From: Larkinella arboricola
GTDB taxonomy: Bacteria; Bacteroidota; Bacteroidia; Cytophagales; Spirosomataceae
DNA length: 64,000 bases
Assembly (NCBI RefSeq): GCF_003259745.1
Contig: NZ_QLMC01000004.1
Span: forward strand, 62,001 to 126,000
Direction of reading: 5' to 3'
A model generated the notes under the pieces. The model did no database searches. It was not told the DNA's origin and was given only the letters and a program-made list of their open reading frames with translations. The position numbers and the translations under genes were made by a program. Below are positions 51,801 through 61,700 of the stretch, in pieces. How positions within the stretch are numbered: the first letter of the stretch is position 1; each line of letters begins with the position of its first letter.

Positions 51801-52418
51801 ATGCGGATTCGAAAATTACCCATTCAGTTGGGCCAGAACGCTGAAAAGGAAATCGCCCTGCGGTTAAAAGCGGGCGATGAGCGGGCTTTTGAGGACGTTT
51901 TTTACCGTTACTACAAACACCTCTATGCCATCGGCATCAAGTTTCTGAAAAATCCGGACCTGGCCGAAGATGCCGTTCAGGAAATCTATCTCAAACTCTG
52001 GGATCACCGCGAAACGCTCAACGAATCGTACGCCATTAAGAATTTCCTGTCCATTGCGATGAAGAATCACGTGTTGAACGTGATTCGCGATCAGCACCAG
52101 ACGATCTGGGAATACCTCTCCAGTGAGGTGGAGGAGCGTCTGGGCGAAGACACGACCAGCGACGCCTTCCAGTTGCAGGAATACGGGGCCATTCTGGAGC
52201 AGGGCATACGGGAACTGACTCCGCAGCGCGCGAAAGTTTTCCGGTTGCGGGTTTTTAATGGAATGAACAACGAAGAAGTGGCCAGCCAGTTGTCGGTTTC
52301 GATCAATACCGTTAAAGTGCAGTTTTCGCAGGCTACGAAGTTTCTGAAAGACTACCTGAGCAAACACGCAGACCTGGAAGGCATTCTTCCTATTATTCTC
52401 TTCTTTTTGATTTCGTAA
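51801..52418 (+). CDS. ECF-type RNA polymerase sigma-70 factor
   Basis: The 205-residue protein is an extracytoplasmic-function sigma factor of the Bacteroidota FecI-like group. Region 2 is shown by RAFEDVFYRYYKHLYAIGIKFLKNPDLAEDAVQEIYLKLWDH near 30-72, and region 4 by LTPQRAKVFRLRVFNGMNNEEVASQLSVS near 139-167 followed by the recognition helix. No region 3 is present. The FecR anti-sigma gene follows 84 bp later, then an STN-bearing SusC gene. This is the standard trans-envelope signalling set, in which ligand import releases the sigma factor to transcribe the uptake operon. Confidence 0.95.
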   Translation: MRIRKLPIQLGQNAEKEIALRLKAGDERAFEDVFYRYYKHLYAIGIKFLKNPDLAEDAVQEIYLKLWDHRETLNESYAIKNFLSIAMKNHVLNVIRDQHQTIWEYLSSEVEERLGEDTTSDAFQLQEYGAILEQGIRELTPQRAKVFRLRVFNGMNNEEVASQLSVSINTVKVQFSQATKFLKDYLSKHADLEGILPIILFFLIS

Positions 52419-52467
52419 TATTTTTTCCGGGTCCAGTAATACTACGGGTTGGCAAGTGTGTATCTAT

Positions 52468-52493
52468 TTAGGAAACAATGGTATTTTTCCTAA
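52468..52493 (+). promoter_or_regulatory. Hairpin between sigma factor and FecR genes
   Basis: TTAGGAAA at 52468-52475 pairs perfectly with TTTCCTAA at 52486-52493 (10-nt loop), ending 9 bp before the FecR ATG. It could adjust translation of the anti-sigma factor or be a protein site. Confidence 0.4.
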
Positions 52494-52502
52494 GCCGCCT
52501 GC

Positions 52503-53483
52503 ATGGACGCACAACTTCTACAGAAGTATTTACGAAATGAATGCACCCCGGATGAGGCCCGGCAGGTTCTGCTGTATCTGGCCACCCCCGACGGTCAGCG
52601 TCAGTTGCAGCACTTGCTGGAAACCGATCTGGCCGATGTTGCTGAGCTGCACCTGGACACTCCCGAACGGCAGCAGGCCCAGCGGCTTTTCAGCCGGATT
52701 CAGACTCGTAAACAAACCGCATCCGAGACACCTGTTCGCCCGTTACGTTCGTCCTGGCGCTGGATGGCTGCGGCTGCGGTCGGACTGATTGTGCTGGCTA
52801 CGGGCTCCCTGTTCTTCTACCGGCAATTTGCGACTCCCCAGCCCATTTCCCTGCATACCGATTTTGGTCAGACCCGCCGGGTGGTGCTGCCCGATCAGTC
52901 GGTTGTAACGATGAACGGCAATACGACTCTGCGGTATTTTGAGCACTGGAAGGCCGATCAGCCCCGCGAAGTCTGGGTGGAAGGCGAAGCGTTTTTCGAA
53001 GTCGTACACACCCGAAATCACCAGCGTTTCCAGGTCCACTTACCAACTCAGATGAACGTTGAGGTGCTGGGAACACGATTCAATGTGTATACCCGAAAAA
53101 CAAAGACCAAAGTGGTGCTGAATGAAGGCCGTATTCAGATGCGGGTGGCAAATAATTCAAACAATCACCTGGAGATGCAGCCGGGTGAAATGTTCATGGC
53201 CGATACCGAAACGAAAGCCTTTTACAAGAAGCGGGTGAACGCACAGGCGCATTCGTCCTGGCGCACGGACAAGCTGATTTTCGAAGGCGCCACCCTGGCC
53301 GAAATTGCCCAGTTGCTGAAGGATACCTACGGGCTGGACGTGGAAATCCCCGACCAAAACCTGAGGGAGCAGAAAGTAACCGGCACCGTGCCTGCCCGCA
53401 ATGCCAACACCATCCTGAAGGGCCTTTCTGGCTTGTTTGACTTGAAAGTTACCCGCGAAGCCAACCACATACTCATAGAATAA
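52503..53483 (+). CDS. FecR-family anti-sigma factor
   Basis: The 326-residue protein has an N-terminal cytoplasmic helical region at about 1-80 and one membrane helix near 84-105 (WMAAAAVGLIVLATGSLFFYRQ). A periplasmic FecR domain follows near 115-220 (FGQTRRVVLPDQSVVTMNGNTTLRY, REVWVEGEAFFEV, FNVYTRKTKTKVVLNEGRI). The last 80 residues form the usual C-terminal STN-like domain (KLIFEGATLAEIAQLLKDTYGLDV). It should hold the sigma factor inactive until the SusC transducer signals substrate. It starts with ATG and ends 11 bp before the susC-like gene. Confidence 0.95.
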   Translation: MDAQLLQKYLRNECTPDEARQVLLYLATPDGQRQLQHLLETDLADVAELHLDTPERQQAQRLFSRIQTRKQTASETPVRPLRSSWRWMAAAAVGLIVLATGSLFFYRQFATPQPISLHTDFGQTRRVVLPDQSVVTMNGNTTLRYFEHWKADQPREVWVEGEAFFEVVHTRNHQRFQVHLPTQMNVEVLGTRFNVYTRKTKTKVVLNEGRIQMRVANNSNNHLEMQPGEMFMADTETKAFYKKRVNAQAHSSWRTDKLIFEGATLAEIAQLLKDTYGLDVEIPDQNLREQKVTGTVPARNANTILKGLSGLFDLKVTREANHILIE

Positions 53484-53494
53484 ACTCTCTACGC

Positions 53495-56400
53495 ATGAAA
53501 AAAATAGTTTTACTCTTGGGAGGAGCGTTGCTGGCCGGGGCCCTGCCGACCCGCGCGCAGATGATTGCATCAAACGGGCATCGAATGTGGTCGCAGGAGA
53601 AGGATGTAGCCGCGCCCATGGTAACGCTGCGGACTGCGTTATCGGAACTGGAAAAACAGTACCGTGTATCGTTTATCTACCGGACGGATCTGGTGGATAC
53701 GAAAGTCGCGTTGAACGCCAATCGGGCGCGCACCCTGGAAGAAGCGTTGACGAACCTGCTGGTTGATAAAGGGTTGACATTCGAGAAGATTCAGGCGAAC
53801 TTCTACATTATTGTCGCCAGTAAGGAAAAGGGAACCCGTCTTTTTCGTAAAATAAATCAGATCGAAAAGAAAGCCTTCGACGCACCAGTGGGAAACGAGC
53901 CCATCGGCCTGGCCGACCTGAACCTGACTAAACTGGAGCGTATCGGTTATTCGGTCAGCTCGGCGGAGCGGCCTCTGGAAGACATTAAGGGCAAAGTGTC
54001 GGACGCCAACGGTGATGCCATGCCGGGGGTAAGTGTGGTCATCAAAGGAACAACCCGGGGAACGACAACCAACAGCGAGGGCGAGTATACGCTCAACGTT
54101 CCCGGCAATTCGACGCTGGTTTTCAGCTTCGTCGGCTATGTTTCGCAGGAAATTCCGATCAACGGCCGGACCACGCTGAATGTATCACTGGCGCAGGACG
54201 AGAAGGCACTGGAAGAAGTGGTCGTTGTGGGATACGGTACGCAGAAACGGGCGTCGGTAACGGGGGCTGTTTCGTCCGTAACGCCGAAGGAACTGACGGC
54301 TTTGCCGGTTATTAGTGCGGAGTCGGCCCTACAGGGACGGGTTCCGGGTGTGCGGGTGGTCAACAACGGAAGTCCGGGCCAGGCACCCATTGTCCGCATC
54401 CGGGGTGTCGGTTCGATCAACTACGCATCAGGGCCGCTGTATGTGATCGACGGCGTCCCCTCGGGCGACCTCAACAACCTCGACCCCAGAGATATCGAAT
54501 CGCTGGAGGTTCTGAAAGACGCCAGTTCGGCGGCTATCTACGGGTCCAGGGCCTCGAATGGGGTCGTGATCATTACCACCAAGCGCGGTTCGAAAGACGG
54601 GAAAATACACGTTAGTCTGGATACCTATTTCGGGACGCAGAGCGCCTGGAATAAGCTGGATTTGCTCAACACACAGGAATACATTCAGTACGCAACGACG
54701 TTGCTGGGAAATGCCGGTATTGCCATGCCCGCCCGGTTGGGCAACCTGAACACGCCCATCTACGAAGGCGCTTCGCAGACATTTGCCCAAACCGCAACCG
54801 ACTGGCAGGACGTCATGCTCCGTACAGCACCGATTCAGCAGCATCAGGTTTCGGTATCGGGCGGTAACAGCCTGTCACGGTTTTTTGCTTCGGCGGGGTA
54901 TTTCGATCAGGAAGGAATTCTGATCGGGACAAACTACAAGCGGGGGAACGTCCGGCTGAACTCCGACCACCAGATCAACAAGTTTCTTTCGTTCGGGCAG
55001 ACGCTGATGATTTCGTACGACAAAATGCGGGGTGAGCAGGGCTTTGGTGGTGGCCGGACGGCGGTGATGCAGGCCATCCGGAATCTACCGTACTGGCCGG
55101 TTTCGGACCCTACGAAAGTGGGCGGTTACAGCTCTCCAACGGCCGCCGACGGTTCTGACCCCGACAACCCGGTACGGATTGCCTTGCAGGATCAGAGCTA
55201 CAACCAGCGGATTAAATTGCTGGGAACGCTGTTTGCCGAAGTCCGATTTACGAACTTCCTGAAATACCGCTTTAGCTTCGGAGCGGATGTTGTAACCGGT
55301 CTGGAAAAAAACATCTATCCGATTTATAACGACGGTTACAAAAGCCGGGTTCAGAACAATATTCAGGACAATCGGGGATCTTATTATTCGCCCATCCTGA
55401 CCAACCAACTGACGTTCGAGAAAACCTTTGGCAAGCATTACCTGACCGCTACCGCAGTTGCTGAAAAACAGAATTTCCGCGGCTCAACCCTGAATGGAAA
55501 CGGGTATCGCCCCAACAACGACATCAATGTTCTACAGGGTATTTCAAACCCCGGTGTTACGAGCAGTCTGGAAGAAAATAGTTTGATTTCGTACATCGGC
55601 CGGGTTAATTACGAGTTTGCCGGGAAGTACCTGGTCAGTGGGTCCGTACGCCGGGATGGTTCGTCGCGGTTTGCACCGGGCAACAAATGGGGTACATTTC
55701 CATCGGCATCCGTGGGCTGGCGGGTCAGTGAAGAAGAGTTCATGAAATCCGTACCGGCCATTTCAGAACTAAAAATCCGGGCCAGTTATGGTCAGACGGG
55801 AAACAACAACATCGGAAATTACGCCTGGCAGTCGCAGATTTTAGCGGACAATACCAATTATGTCTTTGGCGCCGAGAAAGTGTTAGGTTCTTACTTTAGC
55901 TCACTCGGAAATACAAACCTGAAATGGGAAACGACTAAGATGACCAATCTTGGCATCGATGTAGGTCTGTTCAGTAACAAACTGACGTTCACGGGCGAAG
56001 TCTATAACCGGCGGACGGATGATCTGATATTGAGTGTGCCTCTCCCGAATTCGCTGGGGTATTCCGCTTCACCGCTGGCCAACATCGGCAGCATGAAAAA
56101 CTGGGGGTATGAATTCCAGGTCGGTTACAGCCAGAACGAAGGCGCTTTCCGCTGGAACGTATCCGGTAATCTGGATATTACCCGCAACAAAGTTTTGAGT
56201 CTGGCAACGCCGAGCGCCACCATTTATTCGGGCAGAAATGATGATTTTGGTGGCAACGACATAACAAAAACCGAAGCGGGTCAGTCCATTCAGTCGTTCT
56301 ACGGTTATCAGGTGGCAGGAATATTCCAGACGGTGGACGAAGTGTTTAACGCACCCCTGCAAATCCGGCCCGACAACCGCGAAGATTATGACCCGATCAA

Positions 56401-57016
56401 GCACACCTCGCCCGGCGATATTCGTTTCAAAGATATCAACGGCGATGGCGTAATCAATGCCAGCGACCGGGTGTATCTGGGCAGCTACATTCCCAAATTC
56501 AGCTACGGCGTCAATTTCAGCGCCAACTACAAAAACTTTGATCTGACGCTTTATTTACAGGGTGTTTACGGCAACAAGCTGTACAACGGAACAAAGGTCA
56601 TCGAGCAGGGAATGTTGCGGTTGTTTAATGCCGGAAAAGACGTGCTGAATGCCTGGACCCCCACCAATACGAATACGGACGTACCCCGGGCCATCAGCGG
56701 TGACCCGAACAACAACAGCCGTACCTCCGACCGGTTTATCGAAAGCGGTTCGTATATGCGCGTGAAAAACCTGAGTATTGGCTATTCCATCCCGGCCCCG
56801 GTTCTGAGCAGGCTTACGGCCAATACCCTCACCAAAGCGCGTATTTATGTCTCGTCGCAAAACCTCCTGACGTTTACGAAATACACGGGATTGGATCCGG
56901 AAGTCGGCATAAATGGTAATGCGGCAGACCAGACCAAGTTACTGGTCAACGGAATTGACTACGGGCAGTATCCGCAGCCACGCACGCTGCTGATTGGGCT
57001 GAACATCGGTTTCTAA
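53495..57016 (+). CDS. SusC-type TonB-dependent transducer with N-terminal STN domain
   Basis: The 1173-residue outer-membrane protein has a signal peptide ending near TRAQM. An STN (secretin/TonB N-terminal) signalling domain lies at about 45-108 (LRTALSELEKQYRVSFIYRTD, EALTNLLVDKGLTFE). A carboxypeptidase-regulatory-like domain follows near 162-235 and LEEVVVVGYGTQK near 238-250. Then come a plug (IRGVGSINYASGPLYVIDGVPSG) and barrel ending in NIGF. The STN domain contacts FecR, so this transporter is a sensor as well as an importer, unlike the one at 40025. It forms an operon with SusD and the VCBS protein. The substrate is not evident. Confidence 0.96.
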   Translation: MKKIVLLLGGALLAGALPTRAQMIASNGHRMWSQEKDVAAPMVTLRTALSELEKQYRVSFIYRTDLVDTKVALNANRARTLEEALTNLLVDKGLTFEKIQANFYIIVASKEKGTRLFRKINQIEKKAFDAPVGNEPIGLADLNLTKLERIGYSVSSAERPLEDIKGKVSDANGDAMPGVSVVIKGTTRGTTTNSEGEYTLNVPGNSTLVFSFVGYVSQEIPINGRTTLNVSLAQDEKALEEVVVVGYGTQKRASVTGAVSSVTPKELTALPVISAESALQGRVPGVRVVNNGSPGQAPIVRIRGVGSINYASGPLYVIDGVPSGDLNNLDPRDIESLEVLKDASSAAIYGSRASNGVVIITTKRGSKDGKIHVSLDTYFGTQSAWNKLDLLNTQEYIQYATTLLGNAGIAMPARLGNLNTPIYEGASQTFAQTATDWQDVMLRTAPIQQHQVSVSGGNSLSRFFASAGYFDQEGILIGTNYKRGNVRLNSDHQINKFLSFGQTLMISYDKMRGEQGFGGGRTAVMQAIRNLPYWPVSDPTKVGGYSSPTAADGSDPDNPVRIALQDQSYNQRIKLLGTLFAEVRFTNFLKYRFSFGADVVTGLEKNIYPIYNDGYKSRVQNNIQDNRGSYYSPILTNQLTFEKTFGKHYLTATAVAEKQNFRGSTLNGNGYRPNNDINVLQGISNPGVTSSLEENSLISYIGRVNYEFAGKYLVSGSVRRDGSSRFAPGNKWGTFPSASVGWRVSEEEFMKSVPAISELKIRASYGQTGNNNIGNYAWQSQILADNTNYVFGAEKVLGSYFSSLGNTNLKWETTKMTNLGIDVGLFSNKLTFTGEVYNRRTDDLILSVPLPNSLGYSASPLANIGSMKNWGYEFQVGYSQNEGAFRWNVSGNLDITRNKVLSLATPSATIYSGRNDDFGGNDITKTEAGQSIQSFYGYQVAGIFQTVDEVFNAPLQIRPDNREDYDPIKHTSPGDIRFKDINGDGVINASDRVYLGSYIPKFSYGVNFSANYKNFDLTLYLQGVYGNKLYNGTKVIEQGMLRLFNAGKDVLNAWTPTNTNTDVPRAISGDPNNNSRTSDRFIESGSYMRVKNLSIGYSIPAPVLSRLTANTLTKARIYVSSQNLLTFTKYTGLDPEVGINGNAADQTKLLVNGIDYGQYPQPRTLLIGLNIGF

Positions 57017-57029
57017 TGCGTTGCAGGAA

Positions 57030-57053
57030 GTTCATTAAACGGTATTAACGAAC
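57030..57053 (+). promoter_or_regulatory. Short hairpin between susC and susD (second locus)
   Basis: GTTCATTAA pairs 8 of 9 with TTAACGAAC around a 6-nt loop in the 44-bp gap. It may help set differential mRNA levels of the two genes. There is no phased array here. Confidence 0.4.
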
Positions 57054-57060
57054 GATTTCA

Positions 57061-58593
57061 ATGAAAAATAAACTTCTTTTATCCGGTATCCTTTTTCTGG
57101 GCCTGGTGGTAGGCTGTCAGGAAAGTGATCTGGACAAGCTGAACCCGAACGGGGTAGCCGTCGAAAACTTTTATAAAAACGGAGCGGAGTTGAGCAGTGC
57201 GGTCAATGCCGTCTACGCCGTGGCCAAATCCAATTTTCTAACCTCACGGGAGTGGTTTTTTCTGCACGACTTACGCAGTGACGACGTAGCCGCCGGAGGT
57301 GGTCAGCTCGAAACACCCCGCAACCAGATTTTACTGGGAAGCTATACAACAGACAACGGGGTGTTAGGAAACGTCTGGGCCGGATTTTACCGGTTGATTC
57401 ACCGGGCCAATGCAACCCTCGATCTGTCCGAAAAAGTCTCGGATATTCCGGCGGCTGATAAAGCCCGGATGCTGGCGGAAACCCGGTTCCTACGTGCCTG
57501 GGCCTATTTTGATCTGGTCACGATGTGGGGCAGTGTGCCTTTGTATAAAAACTATGTTACCAGCGTGGAAGGTTCGTTGCCGCGTTCGCCCGAGAAGGAA
57601 GTGTATGATTTTATCATCGCCGATCTGAAAGCCGCTCAGGAAGCATTACCCGCCACCTATGACGCCAAAAACCTAGGCCGGGCTACCAAAGGCGCTGCCC
57701 AGATGCTGCTGGCCCGGGTTTATCTGCAACAGACGGATTATGCCAACGCCAAAACCGAATTGCAGAAAATCATCAGCTCGGGCGTTTACGGGCTGGTTGA
57801 TGAGTACCTGGACAACTTTCTGGAAGAAACCGAGTTTAACAAAGAGTCGATCTTTGAAATTAACTTTTTCCCGTCGGGCGGTAACTACAACTGGGATGCG
57901 GACGGCAACGGCGCGACGGCCGGAACCGAAACCGTGCGGACGCAGGAGTATTCGGCCATTGGCTGGCGAAACGTGATTCCTTCCAACAGCCTGCTGAATG
58001 AGTTTGAGAAAACTGCCACCGGCCGCGACCCGCGGTTTGCCAAATCATTTTACGTAACCGGCGATAAGTACAATAATGGGAACAACACACTGACCGATGC
58101 CGCCCAGAACGGAAACTCCTCCACGGTTGATGGACAAACCATGAAAGTAAGCTGGCGGAAATTTTCGCTGATGTACAAAACCGATCAGTCGTACCTGACG
58201 GGCGGCATTAACCAGCGAATCATGCGTTACGCCGAAACCCTGCTGGCGATGGCCGAGGTGGAAAACGAACTGGGCAACAGCGCCGAAGCCGTCAAGTACC
58301 TCAACATGGTACGGGCCCGGAAGAGCGTTAACATGCCGCCCTATCCAACGGCGGCCTATCCGGTTAGTAACAAAGATCAGGTGTTTAACGCCATTGTGCA
58401 CGAACGGCGTGTGGAGTTGAGCGGGGAGCAAATCCGCAACCGCGACCTGCTGCGCTGGCGGAAGGCCGGTAAACTAAAGGCCGAACCGTTCACGTATTTT
58501 CAGAAAGGCAAACACGAATTCCTGCCCATTCCGCAGCAGGAAGTAGACAACAACCCGAAAATTGAACCGACTGACCAGAACCCGGGGTATTAA
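57061..58593 (+). CDS. SusD/RagB-type lipoprotein (second locus)
   Basis: The 510-residue protein begins with a lipoprotein signal (LGLVVGC, Cys19) and has SusD signatures. These are FYKNGAELSSAVNAVYA near 41-57, ETRFLRAWAYFDLVTMWGSVPLYK near 140-163, and GRATKGAAQMLLARVYLQQTDYANAKTEL near 201-229. C-terminal ones are QRIMRYAETLLAMAEVENELG, ERRVELSGEQIRNRDLLRW and HEFLPIPQQEVDNNPKI. It should sit on the cell surface over the SusC barrel at 53495 and select the imported ligand. The gap to SusC is 44 bp and to the VCBS gene 113 bp. Confidence 0.95.
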   Translation: MKNKLLLSGILFLGLVVGCQESDLDKLNPNGVAVENFYKNGAELSSAVNAVYAVAKSNFLTSREWFFLHDLRSDDVAAGGGQLETPRNQILLGSYTTDNGVLGNVWAGFYRLIHRANATLDLSEKVSDIPAADKARMLAETRFLRAWAYFDLVTMWGSVPLYKNYVTSVEGSLPRSPEKEVYDFIIADLKAAQEALPATYDAKNLGRATKGAAQMLLARVYLQQTDYANAKTELQKIISSGVYGLVDEYLDNFLEETEFNKESIFEINFFPSGGNYNWDADGNGATAGTETVRTQEYSAIGWRNVIPSNSLLNEFEKTATGRDPRFAKSFYVTGDKYNNGNNTLTDAAQNGNSSTVDGQTMKVSWRKFSLMYKTDQSYLTGGINQRIMRYAETLLAMAEVENELGNSAEAVKYLNMVRARKSVNMPPYPTAAYPVSNKDQVFNAIVHERRVELSGEQIRNRDLLRWRKAGKLKAEPFTYFQKGKHEFLPIPQQEVDNNPKIEPTDQNPGY

Positions 58594-58631
58594 TTCTCCG
58601 GATTCCCAAATGATGAAATAGGAAATAGTGG

Positions 58632-58666
58632 GCGAGGGCAACGGTAAATCACCGCTTGTTCCTCGC
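58632..58666 (+). promoter_or_regulatory. Two-level hairpin after susD (second locus)
   Basis: An outer stem GCGAGG/CCTCGC (58632-58637 with 58661-58666) encloses an inner stem CGGT/ACCG (58642-58654). A T-rich ATTTTTAG follows a few bases later. It may be a partial terminator or an RNA processing site before the VCBS gene. Confidence 0.45.
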
Positions 58667-58706
58667 TTTACTGATTTTTAGAATGCGGTAATTGCCAGCC
58701 AGTTCC

Positions 58707-61700
58707 ATGCGTTTTTTCTCTCTAACATTCGGGATCGTTTCGCTGCTGATGGTGGTTTGTACGGCTTGCCGGAAGTCGGATGAGCCGCTGTTTAAGCAAA
58801 TGCCGTCCAGCCAGACCGGGATCATATTTGCCAATACCCTCAAACCCACCGATTCCCTCAACGCTTTTACGTTCACCAATTTCTACAACGGCGGGGGCGT
58901 GGGCGTCGGCGATGTGGATAACGACGGACGACCCGACGTGTTTTTGGGCGGCAATCAGGTAAGTTGCCGGTTATACCTCAACCGTATCGATACCACCACG
59001 CACGAGTGGAAGTTTGAGGATGTAACCGAAGCCGCCGGACTGACCACCAACCGCTGGTGTACCGGTATTTCGATGGCCGACATCAACGGCGATGGCTGGC
59101 TGGATCTGTATGTGAGTGTGGCCAGACACACGGCTTTGCCGCATTCCGAAAACCTGCTGTTTATCAATCAGGGCCTTAAAAACGGCAAGCCGGTTTTCCG
59201 GGAAATGGCTACCGAATACGGTCTGGCCGACGCATCATTTACCACGCAGACGGCTTTTTTCGATTACGACCTCGACGGTGATCTGGACGCATACCTGCTC
59301 AATACCGGTCCGGACCTGCAAAATCCGAATTATCTGCGGGTGACCATCAACGACGGTTCGTACCCGAGCACCGGCAAGCTGTACCGCAACGAAGGCGTCG
59401 GTCCGCAGGGGCATCCGGTGTTCAAAGACGTTTCCAAACAGGCAGGAATTGTCTACGAAGGGCTGGGGCTTGGTCTGGCCATCAGCGATCTGAACAAAGA
59501 CGGTTTTCCGGATATTTACGGCTCCAATGACTTCATCAGCAGCGATGTCCTGTATCTGAACAACGGGAAGGCTTCGCCCGGTAATCCCACGTTTACCAAT
59601 GTCATCCGGCAGGCGACGGCCCACACAAGCCTGTACGGCATGGGAGTCGATATTGCCGACTTTAACAACGACGGGTTGCCCGATATTTTCCAGCTCGACA
59701 TGCTGCCCGAGGAAAATGCCCGCCAGAAAAAGATGCTGGCCGGACAGGATTACGACCGCAAGGAACTCAGCATTGCCGAACCGTATCGCTACCAGATGCA
59801 GTATATGCGCAACTCATTGCAGTTGAATCTGGGCGTTGAACAGGGCGGCAAATTGAATACCGTTGCTAACCCTGCGCCACTGCCACTTTTTAGCGAAATC
59901 GGGTTGCTGGCCGGTGTGGCCAAGACCGACTGGAGTTGGGCCGCGCTGCTGGCGGATTATGACAACGACGGACGTAAGGATATTTACATCACCAACGGCT
60001 ACCGGCGCGACGTGACGGACCGGGATTTTATTTCGTTTACCGAAGAGTTTTCCGGCTTCGGTACGGCGGAATTTCAGAAAGACAAGCGCGAAGAACTGAT
60101 CCAGAAAGTGCCGGAGGTAAAGGTGCCGAATTATGCCTTTCGCAACGACGGCGACCTGGCGTTTACCGACGTTTCAAAAACCTGGGGACTGGCCGATCTG
60201 TCGTATTCCAACGGGGCGGCCTATGCCGATCTGGACGGCGACGGCGACCTGGACCTAGTGGTCAATACCGTCGATTCTGAAGCACTGGTGTACCAGAACC
60301 GGGCGCAGCAAAACCGTCCGGCGCACTATTTGTCCGTCAATGTTAAAGGCGATACCGGCAACCGGCAGGGGCTTGGGACAAAAGTAACTCTCTGGGCGGG
60401 CGGTCAAATGCAGTACGCCGAACTGTCGGTGGTGCGCGGTTTTCAGTCGTCGGTCGAACCGGTCCTGCATTTTGGATTGGGCAACTCAACGGTCGTGGAT
60501 TCATTGCGGATCGAGTGGCCGGGCGGGAAGTCGGAAACAAAATACCGGGTTAAGGCGAATCAACGGCTTACGGCCCGTTTCGAGCAGGCTAAAATGAGTG
60601 AGCCGAAACGCGCGACAAAACCTGCAGAGCCGCTATTCGCCCAGGTAACCGGGGAGCTTTCGCTGGATGTCCAACACCGTACCTCTGACTTTGTAGACTT
60701 TAAGCAAACGGCGGCCCTGCACAAAATGCTGTCGCGCACGGGGTTTGCGCTGGCAACCGGTGATGTCAACGGCGACGGCCTGGACGACTGCTTTGTGGGC
60801 GGCACTTACCGGGGCAGCGACGCCTGTTTTCTGCTGCGAACGCCGTCGGGCGGTTTTACCAAAAAGCCGTTTCCGATTCACCGCAATCACGACGATACGG
60901 CGGCTTTGCTGTTTGATGCCGATGGCGACAACGACCTGGATTTGTATGTGGTGGCGGGGGGCGTCGAGCGGCCCGCGTCAGACCGGGCGTTTTATCAGGA
61001 CGGTTTGTATCTGAACAACGGGAAGGGCGATTTCAGTCCGGCTCCGGCCCGTGCGCTGCCGGATGTGTCGGGCAGTGGGTCCTGCGTCACAGCCGCCGAT
61101 TTTGACCGGGACGGTGATCTGGATTTGTTTGTCGGCGGGCGGCAGATACCCGGTCAGTATCCGCTTCCGGCCCGTAGTTACCTGCTGCGCAATGACGGAC
61201 GGAACGGTGCTTGCCGGTTTACGGACGTAACAGCCCAACTGTCGCCATCGTTGCTCAAAGTTGGTCTGGTCTGCTCCGCTCTCTGGACCGACCCTGATAA
61301 AGATGGTTTTCCCGATCTGTTAATTTCCGGCGAATGGATGCCGATCACGTTGATAAAAAATGATCGAGGGAAAACATTCACGCATTCACCCATTCCTTCC
61401 CTCACTCATTATCAAGGCTGGTGGAACTGTCTGGCGCAGGGCGATTTTGACAGGGATGGTGATCTGGATTACATCGCCGGAAACGAGGGTTTGAACACGC
61501 TATACCGGGCGTCGGAGCAGGAACCAATCAAGATTGTTGCCAAAGACTTCAACAACGACGGCACATTTGACCCGCTGATGGGTTACTTCATCAAAGGCGT
61601 CCGGTATCCGGCCATTCCGCGCGACGCCCTGAACCAGCAGGTCATCCAGTTTCGGCGGAAATACCAGCGGTACGCCGATTACGCCCGGGTGACGTTTGAC

